Assembly (NCBI GenBank): GCA_947561585.1
Contig: CANNZV010000265.1
Location: 186,001-250,000 of the forward strand
Origin: Caprella mutica
Lineage: Eukaryota > Arthropoda > Malacostraca > Amphipoda > Caprellidae
Reading direction: 5' to 3'
DNA length: 64,000 bases
Under the pieces are notes generated by a model. It had not been told where the DNA came from. It did not search any database and was given only the letters and a program-made list of their open reading frames with translations. A program made the position numbers and the translations under genes. Below are positions 1 through 9,441 of this stretch, in pieces (positions within the stretch are counted from its first letter, which is position 1; the number at the start of each line of letters is the position of its first letter).

Positions 1-736
1 ACAACAAAATCTACAACAGATCCTAAATGACAATCCATCACAAATGCCGCAGCAATATGTGACTTATAACCGCGAGTCATCCAAGTTCCATCAAAGCTAA
101 CATCAATATCTAGCATTCCTGTAGTAGCATTGGGTAAACGATTCAATTCCTTACCATAGTAATCAACTAAACCTTTCACACCAATGCTATCAGGACCTAA
201 CATCTGTTCGCGATATAGATTCATCTGGCCATATATATATTTGGTAACAGCATAATAAACCGGTTTACCCATAGTATGCATGTGCATGTTATTTCCTGAT
301 TTCAATATACCTGCATACCCTGTGGCGTTGATAACTGAATTATAAACAGTGGCAATAGTAGCATATGTGTACTTCGATGGTTGCCCATCTAGGGTCACAA
401 TTGCACTATCCCCTGAGACAGTTTCCGCAACGTCACAAAGACTGCAAGTGAATTCAATAGAAGAATCAACATATACAGTCACAATTCTACCAGTTTTTAT
501 ACCATTACAAATATCACATACTTCAGTTACTTTAGCTAACAGATTCTCCACGACCGCTGAACTTATTACAATATAAGGGTTGGATACCCCTGCTTTTGGT
601 TGCTCAGATGCAAAAACAGAGACTCGACGCCCAAATGTAGTAGGTTGAGGGGGGGGGAGGGGTCTATAGCTATTGCATCAGCTATATCGCAAACAGGTGT
701 TACTTTACGTTTGAAATTACGACGTTTAGGCGGCAT
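1..736 (-). pseudogene. Mutator-like transposase-domain gene, 5' part, frameshifted, runs off the left edge
   Basis: The minus strand is open from about position 645 to the left edge for roughly 213 codons. Near the edge it contains the block DVSFDGTWMTRGYKSHIAAA, which resembles the domain called Mutator-like transposase domain in Pfam (from memory, not searched). Two CxxC pairs (VCDICN, TCSLCD) near the start of the open frame could bind zinc. A plausible start is the ATG at 736, giving a basic N-terminus MPPKRRNFKRK. That frame joins the main frame only through a one-base shift in the G/C homopolymer at 649-662. The shift could be a real mutation or a sequencing slip, so I label it a pseudogene provisionally. 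The catalytic core and C-terminus lie outside the window. Confidence 0.6.
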
Positions 737-3088
737 AATTACTTACGTGAGCAGGGCAAAGAACAACAAGACAAAAGAATAGCTATCACAATACTGATCC
801 ACGTATAGAAAGGTACCACACACACTTTGCTAATACACAGTATACACAGAACAATTTCAAAACATCTGCACTCAAGAGCGTCAGAGTTATAACTGAAGAG
901 CAAAACGAGCGCGCACAGAGATTGTTAGTGGGTGAAACCCACTCTCTATAAGAGAATAACTCCCTAACCCCCAAACTGAGAAGCGCGTTTGACACACGTA
1001 CAAACGTACTAGGTGAATGGAATTTTTTATGAGTTTTCTTTGGTAGATTTGCAGGGTAACTAAATTAAAAAAAAAAACGAAAAAAATGGAAAATACCGGA
1101 AACCATTCCCTTAACATAGACTGTATTTTTCAGTTAGGAAAACTAAAATTAATAGTGAGTCGGTACTTTTTGTGACTAGTGTTAGTAAAGGGAGTGTGCG
1201 TGGTATATAGAAAAATCCGTGTAATTTAATTATTTCTGTTTGTTCCAGTTAAATGTTCATATTTGGTAAAGTGTTTTGTTTAGTAATTTGATCATTGTTG
1301 CTTATGCGGAAGGTGATTCACAGATCAATATACAGTTATTGTGTGACTGCATAGTTCAAGTAGTACTTTTATAGCAGCAATGTAAGTGCTCATTATCCCT
1401 CCATGAAATTGACTGTTTCAAACGTCTGGTGGTTTTTAATATTTGAACTTGAATATTTATGAGGTTACTATTTCGTAGATTAATTTTTGGTGTTTTTTCT
1501 TTGCCAGCTCCTTGTTCAAGCCCCTGACTTGGAGTGTGGATTTCCCTTCCACCCTTGATCGGATCCACGACTTTGATATTGGACGGCGGTTTCACTCTAG
1601 TTCTAATCGCTGATGCGCTGTCAAATCGCTGCTGCGATATCAATTCGCTGCTGCGGTGTCAATTCACTGCTGCGCTATCAAATCACTGTACGTTCAACGT
1701 GCGGACTAGCAACTGGTTGTTCAACTACTCAAGCCCCCCCCCCCCCCCACTTCTAATTTAGACTCCACGTCTAAGGACTTCAACTGCTCCCTTCCCTGTA
1801 GGTAAACCCCCACATGCATGGAGTTTCGTAAACATTTGAACTTCAACCCCTGTATATTTCCTAATTTTTGTTCATTTCTATTAAGTTTATGATTTCTTCA
1901 TATTCAGTTATACTTTTGATTATTTTTCTTGTGACTGCTTGACCGACCCTGACGATTTGACTAATTACTATATTTTGCCTTATGCTTTGTTTGACTGCAT
2001 TACTTATTTGTTAACTTAACTTTTCGTTTATCATTTAGTTAATTTTCTTGTCTTATATTTCATTCATTTAGTTTTTGTATTTAAAACTTACAAAACTTTA
2101 TCATTTAGTTATATTTTTTAGTTTTTTTGTTTCACATTATTTCCAATTAACCCTTCGATAGTTTAGTAGTTTATTTGTGTATAATTTACTTTCTTACTAA
2201 TATCGTTTATTTATTAATTCTTTTCTAATTAGAATTATTAGTATTATAATTAGCTTCTTTGATTCATCCAGTGATATAAAACTTTCATATTTTTTTCTTA
2301 GACTATAAATAAATTTCAGTTCATAACCATAGTTTTCATTTTTCCCTTATGTTGAGATCAAGTGGAGGGAATATGCTTATTCCGCCAGGTTTAACTGATA
2401 AACCATAAATACCTTCAGTGTTGCCACTACATTGTGAATTAATTATTTTTGATTTTAAATTATTTCAGTCTTTCATCATAATTTTGAATATATATATTTT
2501 TTTTCTTAATTTTCATTCTGATTTCAAACAATTTAACTTCTACATTTCTTTAGCATTTTGACAAAGTATAATTCATCTTATTCGTTACACTAAACATATA
2601 AACACAAAATTTAAAATTAACATTCATACAAAAAAAATTAATCATCTTAAAATTATTATATGAAATTTTATATTAATAAAATTCATAATTCATCCCATCA
2701 ACTTAAATTAAATACATACAATTATTTTAAATGTACAATAATTCTCTTACTGAGCAAAGGAAATATTGTATTTTGAACAATGAGCTGCATGGTGTGTGTT
2801 TGTTTGACTTGCGTAAGCAAAAAAAAATGTAAACATTTCTCTGAATCTTTGCATGTAACAGAGTTATATGTCACGTGTTCCTGTTCTACATGTTACATGT
2901 TACCTCAAGTTACCTAATGTTACTTCGTGTTATGTGTTCCTTTTTTGGGCTACCTATATGATGTTTATGTTCAAATTGCTTATAATTTGACTTCCTGTTT
3001 AATGATACTAATGAAATTACTTAATTAATTGGTTGTGAAATTTTCTAACTTAGTTAGGTAATTTATGTTACTTGTTATCGTTTGATGT
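737..3088. other. AT-rich gene-free stretch left of the LINE
   Basis: No credible coding frame. It contains a small 19-bp tandem repeat near 1608, a C homopolymer at about 1736-1751, and AT-rich sequence from 1800 on. It should contain the 3' end of the gypsy-type element whose pol ends at 9442, because the LINE split that element here, but I could not find a second LTR by eye. Confidence 0.5.
1608..1688. repeat. 19-bp tandem repeat, about four copies
   Basis: Four degenerate head-to-tail copies of a 19-bp unit of the form CGCTGCTGCGNTNTCAANT, followed by a partial fifth. No coding role visible. Confidence 0.6.
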
Positions 3089-3101
3089 CCTATTTTAATT
3101 A
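3089..3101. repeat. Left target-site duplication of the I-clade LINE
   Basis: CCTATTTTAATTA occurs here and again at 9432-9444, exactly flanking the LINE. A 13-bp duplication suits target-primed reverse transcription and fixes the element's ends. Confidence 0.75.
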
Positions 3102-3547
3102 CTCCTACCTGTGCAAACAGGCTGCTGGAAACTCTTAGGATTAAGTTTAGTTTTAAGGTAACTTTAAGCTTTCTTATTCTTAAGACGGAAGGTGGGTAGC
3201 TGACAACTACTGTGGAGCGCCTCGGCAGGTGGCGGATAGCCGAACGGCCTGCAGATATGTAGGTTAGCTGCGAATATATTGAATAAGCAGCGGCGGACCG
3301 TACTGTCCGGTAATGATAACAGTCGTGAGTCCACGGGGATACGTTATCCGGCATAGCGGCCGTTAAGCGTGAGGCCCTGACTGTAATGGCTGGGTGTCCT
3401 AAGAGAAGGAAAACTCTGACAAAAACCGCCTGCTGCCTTGTAGGTCCCACCTATTGTTGGAAAGGCTAGGAGAAGGAAAACTCTGACATAAAACCAGCAA
3501 GGAAGGTAACCTTGTCAAAAATCCCCTCCGATAAAGGATTTATCACT

Positions 3548-5239
3548 ATGGATAACACAACAAAGGCCACGGCCCCCAGTCCCGGGCAGCCCCTCCAGTC
3601 GTCGCTGAGTGGGGGGCAAGGGGGTGCGAAGAATCTCCCGGTCAGACCAAGCGACATGGCAACAAACGACTCTCCACCTGATTATGGATCTGATTTCTCA
3701 CTACAACCATGCGGCTCGGGTGAGCCTCAATCTCCTAGACCAAAGCTGACAACACAAAAACCCAGTGCTATCCCTCAGAGAGTGAGGGAAGATCATTCAA
3801 AGGGACGTGGGAGCCCTCCAATTCCCTCAACCTCTAAATCCCACCAGTCAAAACCCGACAGTGAGGGTATCAAACAAGATACAAATCGCAGATTGCATAT
3901 TAATGAAATGCATCCCCGTGAAAGATTACATACTAACGAAAAGAATACGAATAATCAACCTAGAAGAGATACTAAAAAACTGCGACCGCATGAAAGAACC
4001 AAATTTATGACAACGAACTATGATGAAATATTTAACTCAAAGAATTTTATTAAATTCTACATTATCCAAGCAAGCGTAGAAGAACAGAATTTAAGTAATA
4101 TAAACGTTATTAAGGCTAATAGGGAACTACTAAAATGCCTGGGTGGATCTAAACCAAAGAAAGTAGATGAACTCCGTAATGGTAGTCTACTAATTGAAGT
4201 TGCCAACGAAAAGCAAAGCGAACTGCTTCAAAATCTTAAACAATTAGATGGTACCCCTATAACTGTAAAAGAACATTCTTACTTAAACCAAGTGAAAGGC
4301 ACGATTTACTACCGAAATAGGTGTAATTACTCTGAAAGAGAAATCTTAGAAGAATTAAACCAATACAAAGTGACAAACGTATATAGAACAAACAAGAAAA
4401 TAGGCAATGAAACCATTCCAAACAATATCTACATCTTAACTTTCAATTGCAATATACTACCTGAAGAAATAAGTATAGGATGGAATAAATGTCGCGTTAG
4501 GCAATTTGTTCCAAGACCACGTAGATGTTTTAAGTGCCAGGGTTTTCAGCACAGTAGTAAAAATTGCAGAAAAGAGGTTGGTTCTTGTGTCAACTGTGGA
4601 AAGGATGAACACGGTATATCATGCGACAGACCACCCTCCTGTAAAAACTGTAACGAACCCCATCAAGCTTCCTCAAAAGACTGCTTCTACTACAAGCTTT
4701 CAGAGGAAATTATCTTGCTACAAACAAAGGAAAAGATGAGTTACCGTGATGCACGACAAAAAGCTCTACAATACTTGACAAAACCAGAAGCCCAATACAG
4801 CAGAGTCACAAGCAAAAACTCGACAGAATCTCAAAAGAGAAATTATGTCCAACCAACTGGAAACCCAACATCAACACCAAACACTAGTAATGAAAAGAAA
4901 CGCTATTTTAGCGATAATGAAATTGAAGAGACTAATATAAAACCAAAAAAGAAGAAACCAATAGAAACTAAAGACCCAAACAATAACAATGAGTCACCTG
5001 TGAACTATAAATCACAGGAGATCGCTATGCGGTCTTATTCGAACAAAAGCAATCACTCTCTACGTGATGCTCCACACAGCTCTGGACGTGCAGCAGTAGC
5101 AGCATCCAACAAAACAGGAAAAGAGTCATCTGATGTTCCTATGGAATATGACTCTCGTCCCGGAAGAAATAGCTCTCAAAAAACAAACAGGACATCAGAA
5201 AGCAAATCCAGAAACAGAGGGAGATTTTCATCTTCCTAA
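3548..5239 (+). CDS. I-clade LINE ORF1, gag-like RNA-binding protein
   Basis: This ORF of 563 codons starts at the first ATG (MDNTTKATAPS); a TTG 36 nt upstream is in frame but not needed. The N-terminal third is rich in Pro, Ser, Lys and Asn and probably disordered. The middle is followed by three zinc knuckles starting near residue 327: CFKCQGFQHSSKNC (CX2CX4HX4C), CVNCGKDEHGISC and CKNCNEPHQASSKDC. The C-terminus is basic and Ser-rich. In I and jockey-type elements this protein coats the RNA and forms the ribonucleoprotein needed for transposition. The stop lies 14 nt before ORF2, so ORF2 is probably translated by reinitiation or a related mechanism (inference). Confidence 0.9.
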   Translation: MDNTTKATAPSPGQPLQSSLSGGQGGAKNLPVRPSDMATNDSPPDYGSDFSLQPCGSGEPQSPRPKLTTQKPSAIPQRVREDHSKGRGSPPIPSTSKSHQSKPDSEGIKQDTNRRLHINEMHPRERLHTNEKNTNNQPRRDTKKLRPHERTKFMTTNYDEIFNSKNFIKFYIIQASVEEQNLSNINVIKANRELLKCLGGSKPKKVDELRNGSLLIEVANEKQSELLQNLKQLDGTPITVKEHSYLNQVKGTIYYRNRCNYSEREILEELNQYKVTNVYRTNKKIGNETIPNNIYILTFNCNILPEEISIGWNKCRVRQFVPRPRRCFKCQGFQHSSKNCRKEVGSCVNCGKDEHGISCDRPPSCKNCNEPHQASSKDCFYYKLSEEIILLQTKEKMSYRDARQKALQYLTKPEAQYSRVTSKNSTESQKRNYVQPTGNPTSTPNTSNEKKRYFSDNEIEETNIKPKKKKPIETKDPNNNNESPVNYKSQEIAMRSYSNKSNHSLRDAPHSSGRAAVAASNKTGKESSDVPMEYDSRPGRNSSQKTNRTSESKSRNRGRFSSS

Positions 5240-5253
5240 TATATTAATTATTA

Positions 5254-8200
5254 ATGTCAATACTATACTGGAATTGTAGAGGTTACAATAGTAACTTCGA
5301 AGATCTGAAAATATTGCTTCAGATCAACAATCCACAAATAGTATGTCTACAAGAAACTTTTCATGGCTACCGAACACCAAACCCACCAAGTCATTATGAT
5401 ATTCTCCCAGCAAATCCAATAATTGCATATGACCAGGGTGTCAGACCTTCTAGAGGTGTCGTCACTCTGATCCATAACTCAACTCCATACGACCCCATCC
5501 CATTGGTAACGAGATTGGAAGCTGTTGCAATTAGAACACAATGCCCAAACTCAATAACTGTATGCAATATCTACATCTCTCCGAATGAAGATTTCAGCCT
5601 TAGAGATTTTCACAATTTAATACAACAACTGCCTCCCCCATTTATATGCGTTGGAGATTTCAATGCTCATAACCCAATATGGGGATCTAACAATATTAAC
5701 AATCATGGACTGATAATAGAAAATATCCTCACAAATACAGATGCATGTTTGCTTAATTCAGGAGAACCAACACATGAACACATACAAACTGGCTCTTCCT
5801 CGTGTATTGACCTTTGTCTTCTTTCATCAAATCTACTACCTAGCTACGAGTGGAAGCGAATAGACGACCTCTGTGGAAGCGATCACTATCCAATTATGGT
5901 AAATGAAATCCTATCTGAACCCTTAAATACTCCACGCAGGTTCTTAATTGAAAAAGCGGATTGGCACTACTTTACTTTCCTGACGGATAATAATTATGAA
6001 CATCTTAAAGATTTAAATGTAGATGAAATGACTTCACAGTTCACTGAATATATCTTGGCGGCAGCTGAAAACAGCATCCCAAAGTCATCAGGAATAATTC
6101 GTAATAAACCTGTACCTTGGTGGAGTGAAGCATGCAGAGAAGCAAATGCTGCGAGGAAGTCAGCCTTACGTAGGTATAATCGAACAAAGTCTCTCTTTGA
6201 CAAGGTTGAGTTAAAGAGGACTACTGCATTTGCCAGGTACATAAATCGTCGTGCAAGAAAGGCCTCTTGGGAAAAATTCGTTTCATCTATAAATAAAGAC
6301 ACGCCAATGTCAAAAATTTGGAAGAAAGTTGGAAAACTAAATAGAAAATACCCATCCTCTCGACCACCTTCACTGATGACAAATGGAATACTACATCAAG
6401 ATCCCGAAATTGTGAGCAATATTCTCGGAGAGCACGTTGCTAACATTAGTAGCGACAGATCATACTCTCCACAATTCCTACCTATAAAAACCAGAGCCGA
6501 ATCTAACGCTATAAATTTTCATACCAGAATACAAGAGCCCTATAATGACCCCATATCTATGAATGAAATACAATGCTGCTTGCAGCTCACCAAGAACACG
6601 GCACCTGGACCAGATGAAATTCACTTTGCGATGATTAAGCACTTGGCGAATAGCGCATTAGAATTTCTACTCCACCTATACAATGTGATCTGGATGACTG
6701 GTTCCTTCCCATCACGATGGACAGAAGCAACAGTCATCACCATAAGGAAACCAGGCAAAGATCCTCATCTCCCCACAAGTTACAGACCAATAGCACTCAC
6801 TTGTGTATTATGCAAGCTCATTGAAAAAATAATCAATCATAGACTGGTACATGAATTAGAGAAAAACTATCACTTATCTCCAAATCAATATGGCTTCAGA
6901 AAGATGCGTGGTTGTCCAGACTCTCTTGCTCGCCTAGAAGCGGACATCCTTGAGTCTTTTGCAAGAAAGCAACATCTCGTGGCTGTGTTTTTCGATATAG
7001 CCAAGGCATACGACACAACATGGAGGTATCTCATTCTGAGAAAGGTCTACAGCCTTGGCTATCGTGGTCTGATGGGTGTTTTCATCCAAAACTTTCTCAA
7101 TAATAGATCTTTTTCAGTTCGAGTTGGTAATAAACAGTCTGACAGATATGAACAACAGCAAGGAGTTCCCCAAGGAAGTGTGATGAGTGTCACGCTTTTC
7201 GCTTTAGCTATCAATGATATCATCAATAATGTCCCCCATGATATTTGTAAGTCCTTATATGTCGATGACCTAGCGATTTATTACTCATCTCATAATCTTA
7301 ATTCAATTGAAAGAAAATTACAAATCACAATCAATAGAATAAAACAATGGGCAGACCAAAACGGCTTCCAAATATCAACAGAGAAAACAATAGCCGTTCA
7401 TTTCCACAACAAACGAAGAATGCAGCGTGAAATATCCTTACATCTTGGAAATCATAATATTTTGTTCAAAGACAATGCCAAATTCCTTGGCTTGAGATTC
7501 GATACAAAGTTGACATGGCAACCTCATATAATGGAATTGAAAGCTAAATGCACGAAATCTTTATCTCTCATAAAATGTTTATCTAACACTAAGTGGGGAG
7601 CAGATCGTCAATCTCTTCTTCGCATATATCGGGCCACAACCAGATCAAAACTTGATTATGGTAGTCAGATATACGGTTCTGCTAAGAAACATATTCTGAA
7701 AAAACTAGACGCAGTACATCATGCAGCTATACGTATATGCTCAGGAACGTTTCGCTCCAGCCCAATCATTAGTCTTCTTGTTGATGCTGGTGAACTTTCA
7801 CTTGAAAAACGTAGAATTAAGCTTGGACTCCAACATTACTTAAGATTGCATGCATTGCCAGAATCAGTAGCTTACAACACAGTTTTTGACGAAAGTATTG
7901 AAAATCTCTATGGCAACGAAAACACTCGAGCCCCTATGGGTATCAGAATGAAAAGAATCATACAATCTCTAACTCTTGGACCTTTTAATGTCCTCCCGTG
8001 TCCACCTCAACAAGAGGCTATTTGGCGTATTGACAATGTTGTGTGCATGGAACTAATGGAAATAAGAAAATCTCTGTATAGTAGTGAACAACTCAGAGTT
8101 ATATTTACTGACCACGTTGACCACCATCATGGAAACAGCTACCATGTGTATACTGATGGATCACGCTCTGAAGAGGGGTCTGGTAGCGGCATATATTCGG

Positions 8201-8970
8201 ACACTTTCTCCCGATCAGTGAAACTAACTTGTGCTGCTTCTTCTTTCACAGCGGAAATGACCGCAATACTTGAGGCTGTCACTCATATTTATAACAATGA
8301 CTCTATAAACAATGTAATCTTTACAGACTCACGAAGCTCAATCCAGCTTATGAGGAAAATAACCACTAACCATCCCATACTGACTGAGATTCAATCTTTG
8401 CTCGTGCGCCTGGGTTTACTTGGCAAAATTGTCCAATTCTGTTGGGTTCCCAGTCATGTTGGAGTTTTAGGGAATGAAGCGGCTGATCGCCTGGCGGGAA
8501 TGGCTGCAAGGTCTCCTGCTATTGCTCAGAGTCCCAAAATCCCCCATAAAGATTATTACCCTTCAATAAGAAAAAGTATGTATGAAAACTGGCAAAATGA
8601 GTGGACACAAACCCCCATGACAAATAAACTGAGATCATTTAGAGATACCACAGAAGAATGGCCATCCTCACATCAGAAAGTGAGAAAGAACGAAGTAATG
8701 CTAGCACGTCTTCGAATTGGGCATACTCGTCTCACTCACGGATACCTAATGAGAGGTGAACAATTCCCTCCATACTGTAACAGCTGCATTGTGCCACTTA
8801 CAATCAGCCATCTTCTAATAGAGTGCCCTGACTACCAAGATGAACGACTTCGATACTTCGGTAACGGAGCCACCTTAAGCAGTGTGCTTGGAGAGCCTCC
8901 ACAAGGGCGTTATAACATAAATGATCTGTTAAATTACTTAACAGATATTAATATTATAAATGAAATCTGA
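5254..8970 (+). CDS. I-clade LINE ORF2: endonuclease, reverse transcriptase, RNase H
   Basis: An intact ORF of 1,238 codons. The apurinic-type endonuclease covers roughly residues 1-220 (LQETFHG; GDFNAHNPIWG near 133; SDHYPI). The reverse transcriptase contains FFDIAKAYDTTW, GVPQGSVMS and the catalytic YVDDLAIYY near 669. RNase H begins near residue 965 (YTDGSRSEEGSGSG, AEMTAILEA, FTDSRSSI, WVPSHVGVLGNEAADRLA) and keeps its acidic residues. A C-terminal Cys/His cluster (CNSCIVPLTISHLLIEC) follows. The enzyme nicks target DNA and reverse-transcribes the element's RNA at the nick. All catalytic motifs I can see are present. Confidence 0.93.
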   Translation: MSILYWNCRGYNSNFEDLKILLQINNPQIVCLQETFHGYRTPNPPSHYDILPANPIIAYDQGVRPSRGVVTLIHNSTPYDPIPLVTRLEAVAIRTQCPNSITVCNIYISPNEDFSLRDFHNLIQQLPPPFICVGDFNAHNPIWGSNNINNHGLIIENILTNTDACLLNSGEPTHEHIQTGSSSCIDLCLLSSNLLPSYEWKRIDDLCGSDHYPIMVNEILSEPLNTPRRFLIEKADWHYFTFLTDNNYEHLKDLNVDEMTSQFTEYILAAAENSIPKSSGIIRNKPVPWWSEACREANAARKSALRRYNRTKSLFDKVELKRTTAFARYINRRARKASWEKFVSSINKDTPMSKIWKKVGKLNRKYPSSRPPSLMTNGILHQDPEIVSNILGEHVANISSDRSYSPQFLPIKTRAESNAINFHTRIQEPYNDPISMNEIQCCLQLTKNTAPGPDEIHFAMIKHLANSALEFLLHLYNVIWMTGSFPSRWTEATVITIRKPGKDPHLPTSYRPIALTCVLCKLIEKIINHRLVHELEKNYHLSPNQYGFRKMRGCPDSLARLEADILESFARKQHLVAVFFDIAKAYDTTWRYLILRKVYSLGYRGLMGVFIQNFLNNRSFSVRVGNKQSDRYEQQQGVPQGSVMSVTLFALAINDIINNVPHDICKSLYVDDLAIYYSSHNLNSIERKLQITINRIKQWADQNGFQISTEKTIAVHFHNKRRMQREISLHLGNHNILFKDNAKFLGLRFDTKLTWQPHIMELKAKCTKSLSLIKCLSNTKWGADRQSLLRIYRATTRSKLDYGSQIYGSAKKHILKKLDAVHHAAIRICSGTFRSSPIISLLVDAGELSLEKRRIKLGLQHYLRLHALPESVAYNTVFDESIENLYGNENTRAPMGIRMKRIIQSLTLGPFNVLPCPPQQEAIWRIDNVVCMELMEIRKSLYSSEQLRVIFTDHVDHHHGNSYHVYTDGSRSEEGSGSGIYSDTFSRSVKLTCAASSFTAEMTAILEAVTHIYNNDSINNVIFTDSRSSIQLMRKITTNHPILTEIQSLLVRLGLLGKIVQFCWVPSHVGVLGNEAADRLAGMAARSPAIAQSPKIPHKDYYPSIRKSMYENWQNEWTQTPMTNKLRSFRDTTEEWPSSHQKVRKNEVMLARLRIGHTRLTHGYLMRGEQFPPYCNSCIVPLTISHLLIECPDYQDERLRYFGNGATLSSVLGEPPQGRYNINDLLNYLTDINIINEI

Positions 8971-9412
8971 TAAAATGAATGCAATTATTATATAAGTTGC
9001 TAATATAAATATTCCTGTAAAATATCTTTGTAAATATTATTCTTATAAATCTAACTTCTTTTATAATGTAAATACTAATATATAATACACAAAACCTTAG
9101 TACATTATATAACTGACGAGATAGTAATGTATAACTAAATTTTAGTCTTTGCCTCTGTTAATTTTGTTACTGATCTATAGTTTATTATTGTTATTTGATA
9201 TTAATGTTTTTTCTATAGATATTATTATTCAATACATATTATTAACTTTTAAGTTATTATTTTTAATTATTGATTACTTGATTTCTACTTCTGTTAAATA
9301 AGTTACTGTTATAACTAAGATACTTTTATTTAATAGTTAACTTTTAGAATTTTAGATATTTTCGGAGTGATATGATCTGAAAAGGTCGAAAGCTCTACGT
9401 TAAAACGCAATT

Positions 9413-9431
9413 TTACTTACTTACTTACTTA
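9413..9431 (+). repeat. (TTAC)n 3' tail of the LINE
   Basis: Four to five TTAC units end the element immediately before the right-hand target-site duplication at 9432-9444. They replace a poly-A tail, as in other I-clade elements with simple-repeat tails. Confidence 0.8.
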
Positions 9432-9441
9432 CCTATTTTAA

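Larger units (their letters stand above)
3102..9431 (+). mobile_element. Full-length I-clade non-LTR retrotransposon (about 6.3 kb)
   Basis: The element has a 5' UTR of about 450 nt, ORF1 with CCHC knuckles, ORF2 with endonuclease, reverse transcriptase and RNase H, a 3' UTR, and a (TTAC)n tail at about 9413-9431. Exact 13-bp duplications flank it. RNase H in ORF2 together with a simple-repeat tail rather than poly-A points to the I clade. Both ORFs are uninterrupted, so this copy may be young and potentially autonomous. It landed at the last codons of a gypsy-type pol gene on the opposite strand, so it is the younger of the two. The 5' UTR holds a short direct repeat (AGAAGGAAAACTCTGACA near 3404 and 3472). 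Confidence 0.85.

Noticed and set aside
3025..3450. Minus-strand ORF of 141 codons overlapping the LINE 5' UTR
   Set aside because: It spans the insertion boundary of the LINE, so it cannot be an ancestral gene, and no domain is visible.
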